64,000 nt of DNA, taken from contig NZ_OY776217.1 of the NCBI RefSeq assembly GCF_963675455.1, forward strand, positions 2,714,001 to 2,778,000. The letters are read 5' to 3'. Below the pieces are notes generated by a model. The model did not search any database and was not told where the DNA came from. It saw only the letters and a list, made by a program, of their open reading frames with translations. This document shows, one piece after another, positions 43,344 through 51,160 of the stretch. The translations under genes and the position numbers were made by a program. The stretch is from Emcibacter sp. (lineage in GTDB: Bacteria; Pseudomonadota; Alphaproteobacteria; Sphingomonadales; Emcibacteraceae). The stretch's first letter is position 1; each line of letters opens with the position of its first letter.

Positions 43344-44497
43344 TTATTTTCTCCCCCGGCGGAAGCATCTCCTGCCGGTTTCCTGTGACGCCGACGAAAG
43401 GTTTTCTTCTTTTTGAGTTGGGGCCTGTTCTTTTCCATAAGGTCAAGCAGGACCCCTTCCCTGATTCCCCGGTCGGCGACCCTAATATGCTCGATGGGCC
43501 AGAGATCCATAATCGCTTCGAGAATGGCACAGCCGGCCACAACAAGTTCCGCCCGGTCCAGACCGATACCGCCCCGGGCGGCCCGTTGCTCATAGCTCAT
43601 GCCGGAGAGCTCCAGACATAAACTCTGCATATGGGCGCTGGTCACCCAGGTGCCGTCCACCTTATCGCGGTCATAACGTTCCAGGTCCAGATGCATGCTG
43701 GTCAGGGTGGTAATGGTGCCGGACGTGCCCAGAAGCTGCACTTCGCCGCGGTCCACCTGGGCGCGCATTTTATGCTCTTCCTCAAAGGCCAGAAGTTCAG
43801 CCTTCACCATATTCTTCATTTCAAGATATTGCTCGTCGGTCAGGGCATGTTTGGTGCCGTATTTTTCCGACAGATTGACCACGCCATAAGGCACGGACGT
43901 CCAGCCGATGATCTCCGGCGTGACATTTTCACCGATTCTCAACCAGATCAGCTCGGTGCTGCCGCCGCCGATATCAAAGACGATGGCATTGGCAAAGCGT
44001 TGGTCCAGAAGCGCCTTGCAGCCCATGACCGCGAGGCGGGCTTCCTCCTGGGGATCAATGATGTCCAGCTTGATACGGATCTCCCGCTCAACCCGTTCAA
44101 TGAATTCGGCGCAGTTAGTCGCTTCCCGGCAGGCCTGGGTCGCCACATTGCGGCTGAACCTGACCTGACGACGCTCCATTTTCTCAACACAGACCCGGAG
44201 CGCCTCCAGCGTGCGCTCTATGGCCTGCTCGGAAAGCTCGCCGCTCTGGGATAGCCCCTCGCCTAGCCTGACGATACGGGAAAAAGCATCCACAACCTTG
44301 AACCCCGTCGATGTGGGGTGGGCCACCAGAAGGCGGCAGTTGTTGGTGCCAAGGTCGATGGCGCCAAAGGCAGGGGAGTTGTTACGCTTCCTGAAAAACC
44401 TGCCTCTGCTTCCTTTCCTTGTCTGTTTTTTTCCCGGACTTGTGTCAGATTTGGCCGCAGCCTTGTCACTTTTATCTATCTTGACCTGGTTATTCAT
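43340..44497 (-). CDS. Ppx/GppA family phosphatase
   Basis: A 385-residue exopolyphosphatase or pppGpp phosphatase-type protein. The ASKHA-fold motifs are AIDLGTNNCRLLV (nucleotide site 1), VRLGEGL, VFDIGGGSTELIW and LLGTSGTIT. A basic, disordered leader of about 45 residues precedes the domain. The ATG at 44497 is preferred; longer forms need a TTG at 44539. It is coupled to rlmE, a common alphaproteobacterial pair. Confidence 0.88.
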   Translation of the reverse strand: MNNQVKIDKSDKAAAKSDTSPGKKQTRKGSRGRFFRKRNNSPAFGAIDLGTNNCRLLVAHPTSTGFKVVDAFSRIVRLGEGLSQSGELSEQAIERTLEALRVCVEKMERRQVRFSRNVATQACREATNCAEFIERVEREIRIKLDIIDPQEEARLAVMGCKALLDQRFANAIVFDIGGGSTELIWLRIGENVTPEIIGWTSVPYGVVNLSEKYGTKHALTDEQYLEMKNMVKAELLAFEEEHKMRAQVDRGEVQLLGTSGTITTLTSMHLDLERYDRDKVDGTWVTSAHMQSLCLELSGMSYEQRAARGGIGLDRAELVVAGCAILEAIMDLWPIEHIRVADRGIREGVLLDLMEKNRPQLKKKKTFRRRHRKPAGDASAGGENK

Positions 44498-44691
44498 GTC
44501 CGTCGGGATCTTGCCCGTCCAAAATCTTTGTAAAAACAATCTATAATATTTTATATAGAGTGCCTTTGCCGCCCTTCCTAGGAAAAAGAGACAATTTTAT
44601 TAAAGCAGATGCACATTTTAGACTGGACCTTGCCGGAAAAATCTTTATATAAGGGCACCATCCGGCGGCAACGCAGGATCATCACCCCTGA

Positions 44692-44765
44692 TCCGGGGTA
44701 GTTTAATGGTAGAACTATGGACTCTGACTCCATCAGTACTGGTTCGAATCCAGTCCCCGGATCCA
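44692..44765 (+). tRNA. tRNA-Gln (anticodon CTG)
   Basis: A 74-base cloverleaf. The acceptor stem is TCCGGGG with CCCCGGA, followed by T and an encoded CCA. The anticodon stem ATGGA/TCCAT holds the loop CTCTGAC, with anticodon CTG reading CAG. The T-arm is ACTGG-TTCGAAT-CCAGT. It stands alone between the ppx/gppA gene and a transporter. Confidence 0.95.
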
Positions 44766-44793
44766 AATTTCCTCTCAGATGATTTTTCCACAA

Positions 44794-44822
44794 AAAAGCC
44801 CCGGCTTTTACACCGGGGCCCT
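44794..44822 (-). terminator. Terminator after the dicarboxylate/amino-acid symporter
   Basis: GCCCCGG (44798-44804) pairs with CCGGGGC (44813-44819). On the minus strand the stem is followed by a T-run, ending the symporter transcript just before the tRNA region. Confidence 0.85.
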
Positions 44823-44843
44823 ATATTTGGATATATCTCCGGA

Positions 44844-46118
44844 TCAGCCTTCGGCTTCCTCGATCTTGTCCTTGAAGACTTCGACCATGGCTTTCTCTTC
44901 GTCTGCCATCATATATTTATTCATGACGGCGGCGCCAACGGCATCACCCCACACATTGACCGTGGTGCGGAAACGATCCAGGAACCAGTCAACAGACAGA
45001 AGCACACCAATGCCTTCAGCCGGAAGTCCAACGGCCGCCAGCACGATCAGCATGGTGACGGTGCCCGCCTGCGGAATACCGGCCGCCCCGATGGCGGCAA
45101 GGGTTGCGGTAATCACGATCAATATCTGCTCACCCATCCCCAGATCGATACCATACATCTGGGCGATGAACATGGCGGCGATGGCTTCGTAAAGCGCGGT
45201 GCCGTTCATATTCACCGTACTGCCCAGAGGCAGGACAAAGCGAACGGAGCGGTCACTAAGGCCATGTTCCTTGGCGCATTCCATGGTGATGGGCAGGGTT
45301 GCCGAGGAGCTCGCCGTACCGAAAGCGGTCATCAAAGCCCGGGCCATATCGGTCAGGAAGCTCGGTCCCCGACGGGACAGGAATATCATTATCACAAACA
45401 ACAACACTGAATGGACCGCCAGGGCAATAAGCACCGTACTTACATATTTACCAATTCCCGTCACGGTCGCCATGAAGGCGTCCCCGCCTCCCGCTTCACC
45501 AAGGGAAGAGGCCACAAGGGCAAATACACCGACAGGCGCGAAATACATGATCCAGCCCACCAGTTTCATCATGGCTTCGTTAAGCCCTTCGAAAAAGCGG
45601 ATCACGGCAGCCCCGGAGTCGCCTACCGTGGTCACAGCAGCGCCGAAAATCACGGCAAACACCACCAGCGGCAGAAGTTGAAGCTCGGCCGCGGACTGCA
45701 CCAGATTTGGCGAAATCAGGCTCATAATGATGTCGACAAAGGTGGACCCGCCTTTTTCCTGGGCAAGGGAGGCACCGGCAGCCTTTGCTTCGGCGGTCAT
45801 TTCGACACCGACACCCGGTTCAATCAGGTTCACCAGGAACAGGCCAATAATAATCGCGAGAATAGTGGTGGATAGATAATACAGCATCGTCAGGCCGCCG
45901 GGCCGTCCGAGCTTTCGCACATCCCCGAGCGAGGCAACACCGGAAATCACCGCTGCCAAAATCAGAGGAATAATAGTCATTTTAAGCGCATTCAGGAAAA
46001 GAACGCCCAGCCATTTAACGACCAGAATATCTTCCCCGAAATACCAGCCCGCCGCCAGGCCTGCGATCATACCCAATGCAATCAAGTAAAGTACAATCAT
46101 CGAATGTTTATGGGACAT
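44844..46118 (-). CDS. Dicarboxylate/amino acid:cation symporter (DAACS family)
   Basis: A 424-residue inner-membrane transporter of the GltP/DctA type, with eight or so membrane helices. Family landmarks are LNALKMTIIPLILAAVISG (about 43-61), the serine-rich AFGTASSSATLPIT hairpin near 266-279 and LGSTVNMNGTALYE near 300. It should import glutamate, aspartate or C4-dicarboxylates with cations; the exact substrate cannot be read from sequence. It is divergent from trpG. Confidence 0.93.
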   Translation of the reverse strand: MSHKHSMIVLYLIALGMIAGLAAGWYFGEDILVVKWLGVLFLNALKMTIIPLILAAVISGVASLGDVRKLGRPGGLTMLYYLSTTILAIIIGLFLVNLIEPGVGVEMTAEAKAAGASLAQEKGGSTFVDIIMSLISPNLVQSAAELQLLPLVVFAVIFGAAVTTVGDSGAAVIRFFEGLNEAMMKLVGWIMYFAPVGVFALVASSLGEAGGGDAFMATVTGIGKYVSTVLIALAVHSVLLFVIMIFLSRRGPSFLTDMARALMTAFGTASSSATLPITMECAKEHGLSDRSVRFVLPLGSTVNMNGTALYEAIAAMFIAQMYGIDLGMGEQILIVITATLAAIGAAGIPQAGTVTMLIVLAAVGLPAEGIGVLLSVDWFLDRFRTTVNVWGDAVGAAVMNKYMMADEEKAMVEVFKDKIEEAEG

Positions 46119-46222
46119 AAATATGTCTCCCCTTCTTGTTTTATTGATGCGAAAGCCGGGAAAATTCAGCTTCCGTGCGATTTGTACCTGTTTTTTGTGC
46201 GCTGACCGTTATTTAGTATTAG

Positions 46223-46250
46223 CCCTTTTCTGTCAACTTTTGTAAAAGGG
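46223..46250. promoter_or_regulatory. Inverted repeat upstream of trpG
   Basis: CCCTTTT (46223-46229) pairs with AAAAGGG (46244-46250), 33 bases before the trpG start, in the shared region with the divergent symporter. It could be an operator or a leader hairpin. I saw no Trp-rich leader peptide. Confidence 0.35.
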
Positions 46251-46283
46251 TAGCGAATAATAGCAGAAATAACTGGGCAGTAA

Positions 46284-46889
46284 ATGTTTCTACTTATCGA
46301 TAACTACGATAGCTTTACCTATAATCTTTACCATTACCTGGGCGAACTGGGCGTGGATTTAGAGGTTGTTCGCAATGATGCCATGACCGCCGACGAGGTG
46401 CTTGAATTGCGCAAAAATAGCGGCCTGGGAGGAGTTATTCTCTCCCCCGGACCCTGCACCCCCAACGAAGCAGGAATCTGTCTGGAGCTTCTCGAGAAAG
46501 CCGCCGGCACCCTGCCCATTTTCGGGGTTTGCCTGGGCCATCAGTCCATCGGCCAGGTCTACGGCGGCAAGGTAATTCGCGCCCCCTACCTGATGCACGG
46601 CAAAGTCAGCGACATCTACCATCATGGAAAAAGCGTCTTCAAAGGTTTTGAAAGTCCGTTCCGGGCCACCCGCTATCACAGCCTGATCGTGGAAAAGGGG
46701 AGTCTGCCTGACTGTCTTGAAATTACCGCCGAAACCGAAGACGGCCTGATTATGGGCCTGAGCCATAAAACTCATCCGGTTCACGGTGTACAGTTCCACC
46801 CGGAAAGCATCGAGAGCCAGCACGGACATGACATTCTGCAGAATTTTATCGATCTGGCCCGAGCCTTTAACAGGGAACAGGCCGCATGA
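46284..46889 (+). CDS. trpG: Anthranilate synthase component II (glutamine amidotransferase)
   Basis: Supplies ammonia for anthranilate synthesis. The 201-residue class I amidotransferase has Cys83 in GVCLGHQ and His172/Glu174 in FHPES. It may also serve p-aminobenzoate synthesis (PabA role). It heads trpG-trpD-trpC-moaC-moeA; trpE is not in the window. Confidence 0.95.
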   Translation: MFLLIDNYDSFTYNLYHYLGELGVDLEVVRNDAMTADEVLELRKNSGLGGVILSPGPCTPNEAGICLELLEKAAGTLPIFGVCLGHQSIGQVYGGKVIRAPYLMHGKVSDIYHHGKSVFKGFESPFRATRYHSLIVEKGSLPDCLEITAETEDGLIMGLSHKTHPVHGVQFHPESIESQHGHDILQNFIDLARAFNREQAA

Positions 46890-47902
46890 GTTTTGAATTC
46901 AAAAAGATTATCGACAAAATCGCCCGCGGTCAGAGCTTGAGCCGGGGAGAATCCCGCGACAGTTTCGAATATATAATGAGCGGTGATGCCACCGGTCCCC
47001 AGATCGGTGCTTTCCTGATGGGCCTGCGCGTGCGCGGCGAAACCGTCGACGAAATCACCGGCGCCGCCGAGGTTATGCGGGCCAAGGCCAGTACAATCCA
47101 GGCCCCCGAAGGTGCCGTGGATACCTGCGGCACCGGCGGTGACGGCGCCAGCACTTATAACATCTCCACAGCGGCAGCCATTGTGATCTCCGCCTGCGGT
47201 GTGCCTGTTGCCAAACACGGCAATCGGGCCATGTCGTCAAAATCGGGGTCCGCCGACGTTCTGGAAACCCTGGGTGTCAATATCGAGGCCGAACATGACA
47301 TCGTGGAAAAATGCATCCGGGAACTGGGAATCGGTTTTCTGATGGCTACCCGTCACCACAGCGCCATGCGCCATGTGGGTCCGGCGCGCGCCTCGCTCGG
47401 CACCCGTACCATATTCAACCTGCTGGGCCCGCTGGCCAACCCGGCCGGCACGAAACGGCAGGTGATCGGGGTTTTTGACAAAAAATGGGTACGCCCCATG
47501 GCGGAGGTTCTTGCTCAACTCGGCTCCGAACATGTCTGGGTGGTACATGGCTCGGACGGTCTGGATGAACTGACCATCTGCGGCCCCTCCCATGTGGCGG
47601 AATATAAGGACGGCCTCGTATCCGAATTTGAAGTATCACCTGAAGATATTGGTATAAGAACTTCTGATATAAAAGAAATTAAAGGCGGAGATGCTGCCTA
47701 TAACGCCGCAGCCCTTCAGGAAATCCTGAAGGGTACAAAAAACGCCTATCGAGACATTGTGCTCCTTAACAGTGCCGCTGCCCTTGTCGTGGCCGACAGG
47801 GCCACTGATCTCAAAGAAGGCGCCGAGCTAGCGGCTTCCGTCCTGGACGATGGTTCCGCCTATGAAAAACTTCAACAATGGATCAGGATGTCCAACAGCT
47901 GA
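46886..47902 (+). CDS. trpD: Anthranilate phosphoribosyltransferase
   Basis: Second step of tryptophan synthesis, joining anthranilate and PRPP. The 338-residue protein has DTCGTGGDGAST (PRPP loop) and KHGNRAMSSKSGSADVLE. It overlaps trpG by four bases and leaves one base before trpC. Confidence 0.97.
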   Translation: MSFEFKKIIDKIARGQSLSRGESRDSFEYIMSGDATGPQIGAFLMGLRVRGETVDEITGAAEVMRAKASTIQAPEGAVDTCGTGGDGASTYNISTAAAIVISACGVPVAKHGNRAMSSKSGSADVLETLGVNIEAEHDIVEKCIRELGIGFLMATRHHSAMRHVGPARASLGTRTIFNLLGPLANPAGTKRQVIGVFDKKWVRPMAEVLAQLGSEHVWVVHGSDGLDELTICGPSHVAEYKDGLVSEFEVSPEDIGIRTSDIKEIKGGDAAYNAAALQEILKGTKNAYRDIVLLNSAAALVVADRATDLKEGAELAASVLDDGSAYEKLQQWIRMSNS

Positions 47903-47903
47903 T

Positions 47904-48719
47904 ATGACGACAATATTAGATAAAATAGCCGCCGATAAAAGAAAGCATGTTGATCAGTGCAAGCAGCGGCGCACAATCGCCGATCTGGCAACCCTGGCCC
48001 GCGAAGTCTCTGCCCCGCGGGGGTTTTACAACGCGCTGAAAACGGCACAGGATGAAGGCCGTTTCGGTCTGATTTGTGAGGTCAAAAAGGCAAGCCCAAG
48101 CAAGGGCCTGATCCGGGCGGACTTTGATCCGCCATCCCTCGCCCGTGCCTATGAGGCTGGCGGTGCAAGTTGCCTGTCTGTCCTAACCGATATTCCGTAT
48201 TTCCAGGGCGCCGATGATTATCTGATCGAGGCGCGCGCCGCAGTTTCCCTGCCCGTCCTGCGCAAGGACTTTATGATTGATCCCTATCAGATTGTCGAGG
48301 CCCGGGCCATCGGCGGCGACTGTATCCTGTTGATTATGGCGATGCTGGACGACACTCTGGCCGCCGAACTGGAACAGACCGCCTTTGAGATGGGACTGGA
48401 TGTTCTGATCGAGGTCCATGATGAAGTGGAACTTGAAAGGGCGCACAAGCTGAAAAGCCCGTTGCTCGGTATCAACAACCGCAACCTGAAAACATTTGAG
48501 ACAAGCCTGGACACCACGATCCGTCTTGCAGACCTGGTGGAAGCGGACCGGCTTCTGGTCAGTGAAAGCGGCATCTTCAGCCATGACGATCTGGTCATGC
48601 TGCGGGACAAGGCCGGGGTCAGTACCTTCCTGATTGGCGAATCCCTGATGCGGCAGAATGATGTGACAAGAGCGACGAAAATCCTGATGGGAATAGCCCC
48701 GGATCGGAACAGCCAATGA
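47904..48719 (+). CDS. trpC: Indole-3-glycerol phosphate synthase
   Basis: Closes the indole ring. From the ATG at 47904 it has 271 residues; a longer in-frame start inside trpD is unlikely. FGLICEVKKASPSKGLIR carries the catalytic Glu and Lys, VLRKDFMIDPYQI the second Lys and GINNRNLKTFE the substrate loop. The stop overlaps the moaC start. Confidence 0.97.
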   Translation: MTTILDKIAADKRKHVDQCKQRRTIADLATLAREVSAPRGFYNALKTAQDEGRFGLICEVKKASPSKGLIRADFDPPSLARAYEAGGASCLSVLTDIPYFQGADDYLIEARAAVSLPVLRKDFMIDPYQIVEARAIGGDCILLIMAMLDDTLAAELEQTAFEMGLDVLIEVHDEVELERAHKLKSPLLGINNRNLKTFETSLDTTIRLADLVEADRLLVSESGIFSHDDLVMLRDKAGVSTFLIGESLMRQNDVTRATKILMGIAPDRNSQ

Positions 48720-49198
48720 GTAAACTGAGCCATATAGACAGTAGCGGCAAGGCACGCATGGTGGATGTCTCCGCCAAACCGGAAACCAACCGGCTGGCCA
48801 TTGCCAAGGGCGCCATTTTTATGGCCCCGGAAACCCTGAAGCTGATCGAAGATCGCGGCGTTGCCAAAGGCGACGTGTTTTCCGTCGCGCGGCTGGCCGG
48901 TATTATGTCGGCCAAAAGAACTGCGGACCTGATTCCGCTGTGTCATCCCCTGCCCCTGCATGATGTGGATGTTGACCTTGAGGCAGACCATGCGCGCGGC
49001 TGTGTGGAAATTACCGCTTCCGCCAGTCTTTTCGGACGTACCGGGGTGGAAATGGAAGCCCTGACCGCCGTTTCAGTCACCGCCCTGACTATATATGACA
49101 TGTGCAAGGCGGTGGACAAGCATATGCGCATTGGCGACATTCGCCTGACCTATAAATCCGGCGGCAAGTCGGGAACCTTTGAAGCGGACCAGGATTAG
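48716..49198 (+). CDS. moaC: Cyclic pyranopterin monophosphate synthase
   Basis: Makes cPMP in molybdenum cofactor synthesis. The 160-residue protein has the family sequences MVDVSAKPETNR, IPLCHPLPL and EMEALTAVSVTALTIYDMCKA. It overlaps trpC by four bases and leaves one base before moeA. Confidence 0.97.
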   Translation: MSKLSHIDSSGKARMVDVSAKPETNRLAIAKGAIFMAPETLKLIEDRGVAKGDVFSVARLAGIMSAKRTADLIPLCHPLPLHDVDVDLEADHARGCVEITASASLFGRTGVEMEALTAVSVTALTIYDMCKAVDKHMRIGDIRLTYKSGGKSGTFEADQD

Positions 49199-49199
49199 T

Positions 49200-50408
49200 A
49201 TGTCTCTCCTCCCTGTACAGGATGCCCTCGATCGAATCTGCAGCGCTCTGGCGCCTGTCGAAAGTGAACAGGTTTCTCTGCACTCCGCACTGGGGAGAAC
49301 GACAGCGGAGGATCTCTCTGCCAAACTGACCCAGCCGCCTTTTGATGCCTCGGCCATGGATGGATATGCGGTTCTGGCCGAAGATATCGAAGATTGTCCG
49401 GTTGAGCTCAACCTGATTGGTGAAGCCCCGGCCGGCGGTGCCTTTGATGAAGTCGTGGGTGCCGGCGAAGCTGTTCGGATTTTTACCGGCGGACCTCTGC
49501 CCCGGGGCGCCGATACAGTGGTTATTCAGGAGAATGTGGAAAAGCTCCCCGAAAACCGGATTCGAATAGTGGAAACTGCCTCGCAGGGCAGGAATATCCG
49601 TAAAATGGGCAATGATTTTTCTGCGGGAGACGTCCTTGTCGAAAAAGGCCTGCGCCTGGGTTCCCGTCACCTGGGTCTTTTGGCGGCGGCCAATGCTGCG
49701 GAAGTGTCTGTGACACGAAAACCCCGTGTTGCCCTTCTGGCCACTGGCGACGAACTGGTCAGGGTGGGGGAAAAAGTCGGTCCGAACCAGATTGTCAGCA
49801 GCAACAGTCTTCTGATCGGGAAACTGATTGAAGAACAGGGCGGCGAAGTAATTGACCTGGGCATTGCCCGGGATAATGAAGAATCACTACGGGTCATGGC
49901 CAACAAGGTGCAGGATGTGGATCTGTTGGTCACCATCGGCGGGGCGTCTGTCGGCGATCATGACCTGGTCCAGAAGGTTCTTGGCGAAGAAGGCCTCAAA
50001 GTGGATTTCTGGAAAATCGCCATGCGTCCGGGAAAACCGCTGATTTTCGGCCAGTTCCGCAATATCCCCATGCTTGGCCTGCCCGGCAACCCGGCGTCGG
50101 CCTACGTCTGTGCCATGGTGTTTCTGCTCCCTGCCCTGCATATCCTGATGGGACGGCGGATGGTCGGCGCCGACCAGCAGGTGGCAAGACTTAAAAACCA
50201 TCTGCCTGCCAATGGTGACCGTCAGCATTATATGCGGGCCAGGGCAGAGTTTGACAACCAGGGCCTTCTGACCGTTGAAACGGCCTCAAGTCAGGACAGT
50301 GCAAAACTGAGTACACTGTCCGGCGCCAACTGTCTGGTTATTCGGCACCCCAATGCCCCTGAAATTGATCTTGGCGATATGGTCCCGATCCTTGTCATGC
50401 CCTCCTGA
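49200..50408 (+). CDS. moeA: Molybdopterin molybdenumtransferase MoeA
   Basis: Inserts molybdate into adenylylated molybdopterin. The 402-residue protein has FDASAMDGYAV, GGPLPRGADTVV, LLATGDELV and MRPGKPLIFG in the usual order. The ATG at 49200 follows the moaC stop by one base and has AGGA upstream; an in-frame TTG at 49179 is unlikely. Confidence 0.96.
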   Translation: MSLLPVQDALDRICSALAPVESEQVSLHSALGRTTAEDLSAKLTQPPFDASAMDGYAVLAEDIEDCPVELNLIGEAPAGGAFDEVVGAGEAVRIFTGGPLPRGADTVVIQENVEKLPENRIRIVETASQGRNIRKMGNDFSAGDVLVEKGLRLGSRHLGLLAAANAAEVSVTRKPRVALLATGDELVRVGEKVGPNQIVSSNSLLIGKLIEEQGGEVIDLGIARDNEESLRVMANKVQDVDLLVTIGGASVGDHDLVQKVLGEEGLKVDFWKIAMRPGKPLIFGQFRNIPMLGLPGNPASAYVCAMVFLLPALHILMGRRMVGADQQVARLKNHLPANGDRQHYMRARAEFDNQGLLTVETASSQDSAKLSTLSGANCLVIRHPNAPEIDLGDMVPILVMPS

Positions 50409-50418
50409 ACACGCCGCC

Positions 50419-50452
50419 TTGACAAAAGAATAAAAATAGAACATAAAAGAAC
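50419..50452 (+). promoter_or_regulatory. lexA promoter with candidate LexA operator
   Basis: TTGACA (50419-50424) and CATAAA (50442-50447) are 17 bases apart. Overlapping them are GAAT (50428-50431), GAAC (50439-50442) and GAAC (50449-50452). The known alphaproteobacterial SOS box is GAAC-N7-GAAC. Here the first pair has N7 with one mismatch and the second pair is perfect but spaced N6. Confidence 0.5.
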
Positions 50453-50485
50453 AAAAGTGAAATACACCTTTGTAAGGAGGCAGCA

Positions 50486-51148
50486 ATGCTGACCAAAAAG
50501 CAACGCGATCTTTTGATGTTCATCAATGAGCGCATTCATGAAAACGGCGTCTCGCCGTCCTTTGATGAAATGAAGGATGCGCTTGACCTCAAATCCAAAT
50601 CCGGCATTCACCGGCTGATCAGCGCTCTTGAGGAGCGCGGTTTTATCCGTCGGCTGCCCCATCGGGCCAGAGCCCTGGAAGTTCTGCGCCTGCCCGACCA
50701 GGATGGCCCGCGGGAAGAAAATATTTTCCGGCCGGACTTTGGCGCCGCAGTTACAGAGGACAACCCCAACACTGTCGATATCCCCCTGCATGGCCGGATT
50801 GCCGCAGGTACGCCGATCGAGGCCCTGGAACAATATGAAAATATCAGCATTCCGGCCAGCATGATTGGCGGCGGCAGCCATTATGCACTGGAAATTGACG
50901 GTGATTCCATGGTCGAAGCCGGCATTCTGGACGGTGACACCGTTGTTATCCGCCGCTGCGATACCGCTGATAACGGCGCCATTGTCGTGGCCCTTGTCGA
51001 CGAGCAGGAAGCGACCCTCAAAACATTGCGTAAAAAGGGACCGGATATCGAGCTGGAACCGGCCAACCGGGACTATCAGACCCAGATCTATCCGGCTGAT
51101 CGTGTGCGTATTCAGGGCCGCCTTGTGGGCCTTCTCAGGCAATATTGA
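50486..51148 (+). CDS. lexA: SOS repressor LexA
   Basis: A 220-residue self-cleaving repressor. A winged helix-turn-helix (about 1-65) is followed by a linker with the Ala107-Gly108 cleavage site and a peptidase domain with Ser141 (GDSMVEAG) and Lys179. A strong AAGGAGG ribosome site precedes the ATG. It probably represses itself through the operator in its promoter. Confidence 0.97.
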   Translation: MLTKKQRDLLMFINERIHENGVSPSFDEMKDALDLKSKSGIHRLISALEERGFIRRLPHRARALEVLRLPDQDGPREENIFRPDFGAAVTEDNPNTVDIPLHGRIAAGTPIEALEQYENISIPASMIGGGSHYALEIDGDSMVEAGILDGDTVVIRRCDTADNGAIVVALVDEQEATLKTLRKKGPDIELEPANRDYQTQIYPADRVRIQGRLVGLLRQY

Positions 51149-51160
51149 GAAATCGTTCTT

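Noticed and set aside
44692..44765. tRNA-Gln as an integration site for a mobile island
   Set aside because: No integrase, no repeated tRNA 3' end and no foreign-looking genes lie beside it.
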